Source: Lojkania enalia (Eukaryota > Ascomycota > Dothideomycetes > Pleosporales). Taken from it: a DNA stretch of 64,000 bases. How positions within the stretch are numbered: position 1 is the first letter of the stretch; the number at the start of each line of letters is the position of its first letter. A model generated the notes under the pieces. It worked only from the letters and a program-made list of their open reading frames with translations. It made no database searches and was not told where the DNA came from. A program made the translations under genes and the position numbers. This document shows, in pieces, positions 56,594 to 64,000 of this stretch. The stretch is from positions 746,206-810,205 of the forward strand of contig ML986579.1 in the NCBI GenBank assembly GCA_010094045.1, in the 5' to 3' direction.

Positions 56594-57608
56594 TCAATAT
56601 CCCAAGAAGGCTCCGCAGACCTCCATGTATCGCTCCCTCTCCTCATATTGGCCGAGATGGCTCGAATTTTCTAGGGTTATCCATTTGACCTTTGGAATGC
56701 GCTTGAACCAAGGCTCAATACACAAGTCCTGCATCTCATCGTACTTCCCATTGATCAGGAGTACTGGGGTGTCGATGTTCTGAGCTTCGGTGGAGGCATC
56801 CCAGTCCTTAAGCCAGCCAGTGATCTGGAACTCTGAAGGACCTTGGCTATATCATTGGTGAGACTTGAGCAAACTCTTGGACTACGAGGGGGCAGGAAGG
56901 AAGGAGAGTGCTAGGCTGATGGGGCAATACTTACACAGTAAGGTAGCTGGTAGGATCCTCGTCCAAGTGCCCGAAAGCCTTCAAAATATCGTCCGGAAAC
57001 GGATCCAGACGACAGACATGACGCTTCAAGAACTCCATACTCGCCTTCTGAAATTCCTCGCTCTCATGGTCACCGCGTTTCTCGCAATCCTCCAGAGTCC
57101 TCCTAATGGGCTCAGGAAGCTTCGCGAGCAAGATGTTTGCAGACTTGAGATACAGCGCGCCAGATGCAGGTCCACTTGAAATGATAACCTTCCTCAAGCC
57201 AGCAGGTTGTTTCGCCGCATAAGACCCAACCAACATGCCACCCCAGCTTTGGCCCAGAAGATAGAATCCCTTCTCACGAAGCTTCAGCGAGTCAATTAGG
57301 TTGTCCAACTCGGCCCAGTAGAGCTCGATGCTCCAGAACTTCTCGTCTCCCATGTTTTCCTTAAAGTGGGTTGACTTTCCGCAGCCGATCTGATCGTAGA
57401 AAACCACTGGAATCCCATATTGCTCGCAGAGATCTGTAAGAGACAGGAGGGATTCGTGTCCCGCGCCCGGCCCACCATGGCAGAGAATGAGGGGTGGTGA
57501 TGTCGATTTGGTGATGTCGCCAACGATCTTGTACCAGGTTTTGGTCGGTTTGTCGGTGTTTGGGGCAGCAAAGGGAATTTCGCCCTCCGTGGTGAGCATT
57601 TCGGCCAT
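56594..57608 (-). CDS. Proline-iminopeptidase-like alpha/beta hydrolase
   Basis: Family members release N-terminal proline or hydrolyse amino-acid amides. Exons 57608-56935 and 56846-56594 (GTAAGT...ATATAG, phase 2) give 308 residues, the normal size. The oxyanion motif is CHGGPGAGHE, the nucleophile elbow GQSWGGMLVG (Ser), the acid INGKYDEM (Asp), and the catalytic His ENSSHLGQYEE. The junction restores SYLTV-QGPSEFQITGWLKDW. No signal peptide, so cytosolic. It lies next to a UstYa-family gene and a small peptide gene, which makes a role in peptide trimming conceivable but unproven; related fungal enzymes are also general amidases. Confidence 0.92.
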
Positions 57609-57983
57609 TGTGGCGAGTCGCAGTTGTTCCTAGGAGCAGAAATCGAGTGGGGAATACAAATTGCGGAGCTAATGAGGGAGCGTGGAGTAGATGAGATTAA
57701 CAAACGGCCCTTTAGGTGTAAGTTACCTGTTTCGTCACGCGCTCCTTCGGTAGGCATCTACACCTTGGTAGATTCCGATGCTATCCGGTGTCTTCGCCTT
57801 CACTGGGAAAGCAGTCGGCACGGTTGACGCATTAGGAATATTCTAATGATTTGGGTTGCACGGTAGCGCGGTGCACCATTTGCCCTCTGCAGCGTAGCGC
57901 CTTGAGCAACAGCTTACAACGTAACGCCCATTATATTCGCTTGACACTACAGCCTAGGAGGGTAAGTGTAATAACCTGGCTAT
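57609..57983. other. Intergenic
   Basis: About 375 nt between two leftward genes; includes the hydrolase promoter. Nothing recognised. Confidence 0.5.
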
Positions 57984-58916
57984 CTAGGCCCCATGCATGC
58001 CGTTATGCTTCCCATGAAAAGGGCTCGGTCGATACCTTGCAGTGCTTTGCGACATCGCCCTCTCCTTCGCCCACTGATCGAGAGACTCCCACTTCACGCA
58101 CTTGTGCATTGCCCCGGACGTGGAATCCAGATCCGCTTTTGGTCCTTTCTCACTCATAATCCAATGTGCAGCGTAGAAGGCTGTATTGGGATGACACATT
58201 AAGGCTTGACGGATGCTGTCAATGCAATGGTCTGGCCTTGTCAACAGCATGTTCAATCCTCCAGAGTATTTTAGCTATAGATATATGCTTACCAGTGTGC
58301 TCCTTCGTATATACTCCCTCCTCGATAGCTTTTTCGGTTGCCCTAGGTCCATAATAGTCCCAACGGATGACCCTCCGTATGCTATCAAGGCAATGCAAAT
58401 GATGATATATGCCGATCACTCCCACATAATCGCCATCAAGAGTTTGCACGCCATTTGTTGCATTTGGAACAAACGCTTTGAACTCTTCCTCGGTGACTCT
58501 AATATTTTGCGCTAAACCATCATTATTAGTGTGGCTAATATGAGTGGAAGAGGGAGAACTTAACCGGACAGTAAACGTCCCCATATGGCGTCGAGTGAAT
58601 CTCCTGGTGGAAGCGTCCATGGATATTGTAGTTCAGACCATTCTGAACGTCGCTGGTATGTTAAGATCGAGGAAGGTATGATATAATTGGAGTCAGGTCT
58701 CTGAGGAAGTTCTTCTTCGGTGTTCTTGAATGATGCCAAAGGGTTAGACTTTGAATAGATGAAGTTTATGGTTTCGAGAACAGATATGTAAAGAAATAGA
58801 AAGATAACAAGAAACCTAATCAGAGGTGCTGGCGCTTGCGATTGGCCGGCGCAGGAATGTGCTGGATAATCATCCAAGCCTGATCCTAGAAGTCGGTCTG
58901 AAATGTCTTCCACCAT
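57984..58916 (-). CDS. UstYa-family (DUF3328) oxidase-like membrane protein
   Basis: UstYa-type proteins catalyse oxidative cyclisation of ribosomal peptides such as ustiloxin, and occur in other secondary-metabolite clusters. Exons 58916-58565, 58511-58293 and 58231-57984 give 272 residues. A single membrane segment (PLIRFLVIFLFLYISVLETI) near residue 30 is followed by the lumenal domain. Both family motifs are present: YHHLHC in exon 2, and, across the last splice, EHTDHCIDSIRQALMC (HxxHC). Without that splice the frame runs into a different, meaningless end. Introns are GTTAAG...TTTAG and GTAAGC...GCCAG. Conserved KCVKWESLDQWAKER follows the second motif. Start is uncertain: in-frame ATGs at 58985, 59015 and 59024 would lengthen the cytosolic tail. 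No CCCH or other domain fused. Confidence 0.9.
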
Positions 58917-59024
58917 CTCATCTTTGGACGTGAAATGTCGTGGAGAATGAGCGTGATTTGGTGGGTTTTTATATGTAGAAAACATTGCGCTGACGAAGAT
59001 AGAAGATTTTTCCATGAAATACAT

Positions 59025-59704
59025 GAGTGAGAAGGATTGCAATGAAAGAGTTTACTAGCCCTAGGTAACTGCAACCGTTCTTGCATGTTTTGGCCAGGGT
59101 CCCTTACTTCGCCACAATGTCTAGAGTGCTAATCTGGAATGTAGGACAACACCAAGGTAGCAAGTGGGTGCCTTGCGGTATCCAAATATATACGCCTCTC
59201 AGCTTCTAGTATAACTGTGTACGTCTTCAGCATGTGGGGTTTTAATAAAAATTGGTGCCACGTCTCTAAGACACTTGGAAGGCGCACTAATTGTGTTGTC
59301 ATCAGCGAGGCAGATCTGGGCAATATTCCAATGAACGTCCAAGTCAGAGATGCTTTAGTTTGTAGTGCATCCACAAGTACCACATCTTACGGACTCCGAA
59401 ACATTCATGTCCTAATAGAATTTAAAGGATTGGTAGCATAGCGGCTCTGAATGGCAATCAATTGGGTGAAGAGCAGCTCAGCGGATCAATTGCTCAGTCA
59501 GGAATGTTGCAATGCGTTAGTTCATGGCGAATCGCTGTACCATCCAGCCGGCTCTAGGCACAGAGCTGAGACATGAAACTCATTCCGACATCTCTACTCA
59601 TCAGTGTTCTCTATAAATACTCGGTTCTCCCGACATCACCATCACGTTCACATTCGCGACGATCCGGCCCTTCCTCCCCCAAACCAAAACGCTTCAATCG
59701 AATC
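59025..59704. promoter_or_regulatory. Intergenic between divergent UstYa-type gene and peptide gene; TATA box at its end
   Basis: About 680 nt. TATAAATA at 59612-59619 lies 86 nt upstream of the peptide gene's ATG, a spacing that fits a strong fungal TATA promoter. The rest has no recognised element; small frames here were not accepted. Confidence 0.55.
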
Positions 59705-59931
59705 ATGCTCGGCAAACTCTCCATCCTTATTATCCTGGCAACTGTGGTCCTTGCTATTCCAATCACTACTAGTATGTCTACATCAGATCTCTGCAACACG
59801 GTTAGTAAACGCTTGACTAATATCCTCAAGGCCATGAAAATGTGATTCCTAGAGTCAAGCGCGGCGATGCTATAGGCATCATATTCCCGCCTTGCCTCAA
59901 CCATGATAGCGATAAACCAGACGTGTGTTAG
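59705..59931 (+). CDS. Small secreted peptide precursor with a Lys-Arg processing site (55 aa)
   Basis: Exon 1 59705-59771 and exon 2 59831-59931, joined in phase 1 by a 59-nt intron with a canonical GTATGT donor, GACTAAT branch region and TCAAG acceptor. The first 23 residues are a clear signal peptide (MLGKLSILIILATVVLA, then IPITTS). The propeptide HENVIPRVKR ends in a dibasic Kex2-type site, leaving a 22-residue C-terminal peptide with DAIG, IIFPPC and a terminal Cys (two Cys in all). Unspliced, the frame ends in an unrelated, shorter tail. It sits 789 nt from the UstYa-type gene, divergently. No homologue is recognised. It could be a RiPP precursor, a secreted signal or a small effector-like protein; the pairing with the UstYa gene is inference from position only. 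Confidence 0.6.
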
Positions 59932-60161
59932 AACGAGGGCGTGAATTGGGGACTAGGAAGGGACGGGGTTTGTTTGCTTTTCCTTGCCATAGTGGGCTGT
60001 ATAAGTGAAGGAAGTAGGTTCGGTACAATTGGAGGATGTAGCCTGATTATTTCTTGGGTCAGAAATATATATGAGTCTACTGTGTTTAACTCGAAATTAT
60101 ATCTAGTGTGCGCTGATTCATCCTCTAATGATTGAATAGCAAAGATTCCGGGTATACTAGA

Positions 60162-63113
60162 TCAAAAGCCTCCCCGCCGCCTAGGGATGACTGGCCGCTT
60201 CACAACACCATCAGTAGCGGCTTTCTTTACTGTAGAGGAAGGCTTCTTCACCAATGGCCCATTCTGTTCATGGGTAATCCGCCTCTCCTCCCGCGCCTTG
60301 TCCTCGGCCATCTGAGCCTCGAGTTCTGCTTTGCGGTTGAATTCAATTTCCGTAATCCTCTTGTCTCGAGATGAATAGCCTTTTTCTTTGATCGAGTAGA
60401 ATACTGCGCCGAGGTCTGCAAGCCAATGGGGATCCACTGCCGTTACGCAAGACATGTATTCTTTTGAAGTTAGGATGAGTTCGTGGTAAACTACGTAATC
60501 AGGGAGGTAGCCGAGACCGTAGAGTGCGCTGGTGGGATGAAGCTGCACAGTGACGCTTGTTCGTAGATTGATGTACTCTCCAATGCCTTTGACTTTTGCG
60601 GCTTGATGGTAATAACCGGAACAGATACACTTCCTGATGATATCCCAATCGGTCCCGCAACTTGTAAAGGCCATTTTATGCATGTTCATTATATCTCTCA
60701 GCTGATCCCTAATCTCTTTGGCCCGTCGGAGGGCTTTGGGATGCAAGAAGTGACGAATACACCAGCCATCGGAAAATCCATTAACCTTCCACTGGGTATA
60801 TACGTGAAGTAGTGTCAAATGATCTGACTCCGGAACGAAGAACTTCTCTCTCGCGGCATCGGACTCCTCTTGGCGTTCCTTTGGTCGGTAGAATACGCTT
60901 GGAACGGACAACATAGATACTATCGTAAGCATCTCTTCGCTACACTCATATTCAACGGATGTGATGATAAGTTTGGCCAGAGACGGATCCATGGGGAAAG
61001 CTGTCATAGTCTTCCCGAGAGGAGTGAGCTCTCCAATGTGATTTAACGCCCCTAGAGCCCAAAGATCGAAAAGAGATGTTGTGATGGTATCCTGAGGCGG
61101 TGGATCCATGAAGTCAAAGTCTAAAAGGTCCTTGACACCAAGTGACTTCAGAAGAAGAACGGTGTTTGCCAGATTCGTCCTCTGAATTTCCGGGATAGTC
61201 TGAATATAAAATTCGTCGCGAAAGGCTCTCTCCGTATATAAGTGAAAACATTTGCCAGGACCTGTGCGGCCTGCGCGTCCTGCTCTCTGCGATGCGTTTG
61301 CTTGGGATATCGGAGTAATCTGGAGCGTATCCATGCCCATTTTAGGATTGTATACTTTCAGTTTGGAGAATCCGGAGTCGACCACGTACATGATGCCGTC
61401 CACTGTCAGACTAGTTTCTGCGATATTAGTTGCTACAATAACTTTGCGAACTCCGGGCGGCGCGCGGTCAAAAATTTTTGCTTGGAGATCCGCAGGCATC
61501 TGGCTGTAAATAGGAAGAATGCTCAATTTTGGAGGATCGTTTAGTAGCTTTAGTCTCTCGGCGACAAGTTCACATGTAACTTCGATGTCCTCTTGTCCCG
61601 TCATGAACACCAGGATGTCACCCGGGCCTTGGGAAACGTGAATTGCTAACACCTGTTTAACAGCGCTGTCAACGTAATCCTCGCAGGGCGACCGAGAAAA
61701 CTGAATATCGACAGGGAAGGTCCGTCCTGGGATGAAGAACTCGGGTGCACCGCCATAAAATCGCGAGAAGCGCTCGGCGTTCATTGTAGCAGACGTGACG
61801 ATGAGCTTGAGGTCCCGTCTTCGAGTTAATACCTTCTTGATTAGTCCCATCAATACGTCGGTATTTAGAGCTCGCTCATGCGCCTCGTCCATAATTATGC
61901 ACGAGTATTTGTCCAAATCAGGTTCAACCAAGGACTCTCGAAGGAGAACTCCATCTGTCATATACTTGATTACAGTCTCTTTACTAGTGCAGTCTTCAAA
62001 TCGGATAGCATATCCAACTAAACCGCCTAACTTGACTTCCATCTCTTCACTAACGCGCTTCGCAACACTCATAGCGGCGACACGTCGTGGTTGTGTGCAT
62101 CCGATCATTCCTTTATTGCCATAGCCATCTTCATGGAGGAATTGAGTTAGTTGAGTCGTCTTTCCGGAGCCTGTTTGGCCAACAACAATGATGACCTGGT
62201 TGTCTCGTATTACCCGCAGAAGATCTTCCCGAACCGCGAATGCTGGAAGATATTGCCGTTGTTCGCGAAGACTCTTGCTGCGACTGAATGCACTTTGCCC
62301 TTCGCTTTGTTTCAAATGCTCAGAAAACTTGCTGCCTCCCTTTCGCTCATCGTCCCCTGGTAAAGGAGCAGCGCTGTCTCCTTCGTCTTCCTTTACACCC
62401 ATAATGTTTCCAAGTACGGTCCCCGCAACGTTAGTCGCTTCTTGTGCTTGCTTCTGACGCTCTTTCTGCTGTCTCTTTTCCTTAACTACCCTACTTCCCT
62501 TGCGACTGAAGACGGCCATGTCACTCTGAGGGTCCCTGACCGCTGGAACAGGTTCAAGTTGTTTAGTGAAAACCTTCTTCCCATCGAGAAATGGCGGCTT
62601 CAAGTCGTGCACCAACAGGTGAACTCGAGTATCATCTTCATCGTCATCGAGGTCTATTTCGAAGGTGCGCCGCTGCGCTACACCCGACGTCAACATCCGG
62701 TTCGTCTCCCAGGCATCATTGTCCTTTTGCCTTTGTATCTGCCTCATGCTGGCGCGACTGTTTATTTTCTTCTCCGTCAAAGCCGCTTCTCTTTGCTGTT
62801 CTAGCCATGTGCTATCCGCGCCTCCAAATGGATTGTGGGACTCATCCCCGAATGTATGCCCGTTCTCTTCTCCTCCATACCAGTCTCGGTCCAACGCTGT
62901 TGACTCGAAGTCATTTACCATGGGTTCTGGTCCATCGAAGGAGTTCTGATGAGGCCGTGGGGTTGAGGCATTGCTCGATATTCGCGGTGTATGTGCGCGG
63001 GAACCGGTAGGCGACGCTCGGAAGTGGTTTGGTGTATGGAGTTTTGGGCGCGGCGCCACGGAGAACGGTTCGTCATCAAGCCGCCGCCGCTTGGGGCTAC
63101 GATCGCGAGCCAT
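60162..63113 (-). CDS. prp16: Pre-mRNA splicing DEAH-box ATPase Prp16
   Basis: Prp16 drives spliceosome remodelling before the second catalytic step. A single exon of 983 residues from ATG 63113. After a disordered Arg/Pro-rich N-terminus ([20 protein letters not shown]) with [20 protein letters not shown], the helicase core shows [15 protein letters not shown] (Walker A), the [16 protein letters not shown] motif, [28 protein letters not shown], and [18 protein letters not shown] (motif VI). The C-terminal helicase-associated region includes [20 protein letters not shown] and the Prp16-type ending [20 protein letters not shown]...[20 protein letters not shown]. Length and N-terminus distinguish it from Prp2, Prp22 and Prp43. 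Confidence 0.95.
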   Translation of the reverse strand: MARDRSPKRRRLDDEPFSVAPRPKLHTPNHFRASPTGSRAHTPRISSNASTPRPHQNSFDGPEPMVNDFESTALDRDWYGGEENGHTFGDESHNPFGGADSTWLEQQREAALTEKKINSRASMRQIQRQKDNDAWETNRMLTSGVAQRRTFEIDLDDDEDDTRVHLLVHDLKPPFLDGKKVFTKQLEPVPAVRDPQSDMAVFSRKGSRVVKEKRQQKERQKQAQEATNVAGTVLGNIMGVKEDEGDSAAPLPGDDERKGGSKFSEHLKQSEGQSAFSRSKSLREQRQYLPAFAVREDLLRVIRDNQVIIVVGQTGSGKTTQLTQFLHEDGYGNKGMIGCTQPRRVAAMSVAKRVSEEMEVKLGGLVGYAIRFEDCTSKETVIKYMTDGVLLRESLVEPDLDKYSCIIMDEAHERALNTDVLMGLIKKVLTRRRDLKLIVTSATMNAERFSRFYGGAPEFFIPGRTFPVDIQFSRSPCEDYVDSAVKQVLAIHVSQGPGDILVFMTGQEDIEVTCELVAERLKLLNDPPKLSILPIYSQMPADLQAKIFDRAPPGVRKVIVATNIAETSLTVDGIMYVVDSGFSKLKVYNPKMGMDTLQITPISQANASQRAGRAGRTGPGKCFHLYTERAFRDEFYIQTIPEIQRTNLANTVLLLKSLGVKDLLDFDFMDPPPQDTITTSLFDLWALGALNHIGELTPLGKTMTAFPMDPSLAKLIITSVEYECSEEMLTIVSMLSVPSVFYRPKERQEESDAAREKFFVPESDHLTLLHVYTQWKVNGFSDGWCIRHFLHPKALRRAKEIRDQLRDIMNMHKMAFTSCGTDWDIIRKCICSGYYHQAAKVKGIGEYINLRTSVTVQLHPTSALYGLGYLPDYVVYHELILTSKEYMSCVTAVDPHWLADLGAVFYSIKEKGYSSRDKRITEIEFNRKAELEAQMAEDKAREERRITHEQNGPLVKKPSSTVKKAATDGVVKRPVIPRRRGGF

Positions 63114-63498
63114 ATCTGGAATTATACGGGATCGATGCTAATAGGGGGAGAATGGTTGAGTCGCAGGTTATGTTGGAGGGAGTAGCGGTAGGAACTACGT
63201 AAGCTAATATGGCCTGCGGCGGCCGCGGAACATTTCGGAATTATCCTTAAGCGCAGAATATACCCGGTGCGCAGACTAGACCGAATCCTACCACTAATAG
63301 GCGTCAATGCGGTGTCGTTAGGTAGTGAGGTGGTGAACATTTGAGAGTGAAATTAAGAATATTGGAGGAGCTCGGGCCGCTAAGAGGCTGCTTGCCCCGC
63401 CACCCGAGGACCCTCGAAATTTATATTTTTTCCCCACGCCGGCCGCAATATCTACACCTAGCAAATCCATTGCTGCAAATACGCGATTTTCGAGGAGA
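63114..63498. promoter_or_regulatory. Divergent promoter prp16 / pwp1
   Basis: About 385 nt between two opposed starts of essential genes. It contains the palindrome GCGGCCGC (63217-63224). No other element is named. Confidence 0.5.
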
Positions 63499-64000
63499 AT
63501 GTCTATGATAACAGCAACAACATGGGTGCCGAGAGGGTTTGCAGCGCCTTTCCCGACAAAATACGTTTTCGATGAAGAAGAGTTTGAGCGCATATCCCAG
63601 TTGGCCAAGCTGCAGCTCGACGATGCGAAAGAAGACCTAGAAGAGGCCCACAAAGAAAAAGAGCAGAGTGGCAACAACGCAAACCCATCAGGAAAACGCA
63701 GTAATATTCAGGATACAGAGTTCGTGTTCCTCTTATTTAAAGATGGCCAGTACGGCTGACTTGCCTTAGAGAGATTGACGATGATCTTAAAGAGTTCGAC
63801 TTGGAACACTATGACGATGACGAAGGCCAGGAAGGTGCTGGCGATACTATGGCCATGTTCGGCAATATAAAGAACCTGGTGTTTCATGAGAACAATGACG
63901 ACGATCCCTACATTACAATGCAAGGCCGGGAGGAGGATGATGATGATGAAGAGCGGGAGGAGCTCCAGATCCTAGCAACCGACAATCTCGTTTTAGCTGG
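63499..64000 (+). CDS. pwp1: Periodic tryptophan protein 1, N-terminal part (right edge cuts the gene)
   Basis: Pwp1 is a WD40 protein in 60S ribosome assembly and chromatin regulation. Exon 1 is 63499-63719 and exon 2 starts at 63770 (phase 2; donor GTTCGT, acceptor CTTAG). The N-terminus MSMITATTWVPRGFAAPFPT, KYVFDEEEFERISQLAKLQL and the acidic linker DTEEIDDDLKEFDLEHYDDD, MFGNIKNLVFHENNDDDPYI are the conserved opening of the family, before the WD repeats. The repeats themselves lie beyond the window. Frame open to the last base. Confidence 0.93.

Noticed and set aside
59573..59704. Upstream extension of the small peptide frame (MKLIPTSLLISVLYKYS)
   Set aside because: It spans the TATA box and lacks a signal peptide as good as that from ATG 59705; retained only as an alternative.
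1..64000. tRNA, rRNA, CRISPR, riboswitch or insertion-sequence features
   Set aside because: Scanned by eye for B-box-like motifs, regular spacer arrays and inverted-repeat ends; none was convincing, and CRISPR and IS elements are not expected in a fungal nuclear genome.

Overview
The window looks like nuclear DNA of a filamentous ascomycete (Pezizomycotina). Genes are dense on both strands and interrupted by short introns (mostly 45-70 nt) with CTRAY-type branch points. The gene set is typical of moulds: arg-13-type mitochondrial carrier, DUF3807, UstYa/DUF3328, SAT4/rhodopsin-domain membrane proteins and a Cgr1 homologue. No bacterial, organellar or transposon sequence was recognised, and no convincing tRNA. 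The species cannot be fixed from the sequence. Gene models were built by hand, joining exons where the reading frame, splice signals and protein family agreed; all lengths quoted come from those joins.

Layout. 1-15.1 kb: 3' part of a nucleotide pyrophosphatase/phosphodiesterase; eIF3d; a conserved fungal gene broken by an in-frame TAG; the spindle-checkpoint kinase Mps1; a peroxisomal Pxmp4-type protein; an ornithine/arginine mitochondrial carrier; the small rRNA-processing gene cgr1; a coiled-coil membrane protein; and a five-exon TspO/MBR gene. 16-35.9 kb: the Ars2/Serrate homologue, a PX-domain Lec1-like protein, Nop14, an ARM-like protein, Tvp38, a CCCH plus Smr protein, a coiled-coil protein, a FAHD1-type hydrolase and a 99-residue protein. 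36.3-38.0 kb: a low-complexity Glu/Pro gene built of nine exons, all joined by phase-1 introns. 38.8-49.7 kb: a PWI/RS splicing factor, a PTC7-type phosphatase, a CBS-pair protein, a DUF3807 protein, a secreted fasciclin, a zinc-ribbon plus metallo-beta-lactamase-fold protein and a PWWP chromatin protein.

49.7-60.1 kb is the accessory-looking part: a sparse 2.6 kb stretch, then an APC amino-acid permease, a SAT4-type membrane protein, a proline-iminopeptidase-like hydrolase, a UstYa-family (DUF3328) oxidase-like protein and a hitherto easily missed 55-residue secreted peptide with a Lys-Arg site. This combination (peptide precursor, UstYa protein, peptidase, transporter) recalls fungal dikaritin-type RiPP clusters and is the best candidate for an undescribed system, although the precursor lacks repeated cores and the link is inference. 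The window closes with the divergent essential genes prp16 and pwp1 (pwp1 cut by the right edge).

Most other genes are housekeeping genes for translation, ribosome assembly (cgr1, nop14, pwp1), splicing and RNA handling (ars2, PWI/RS, prp16, CCCH-Smr), membrane traffic and metabolism, with no sign of common function beyond shared divergent promoters. A recurrent feature is an unusually varied splice-site repertoire: several GC-AG introns, GTTCGT donors and AAG acceptors.
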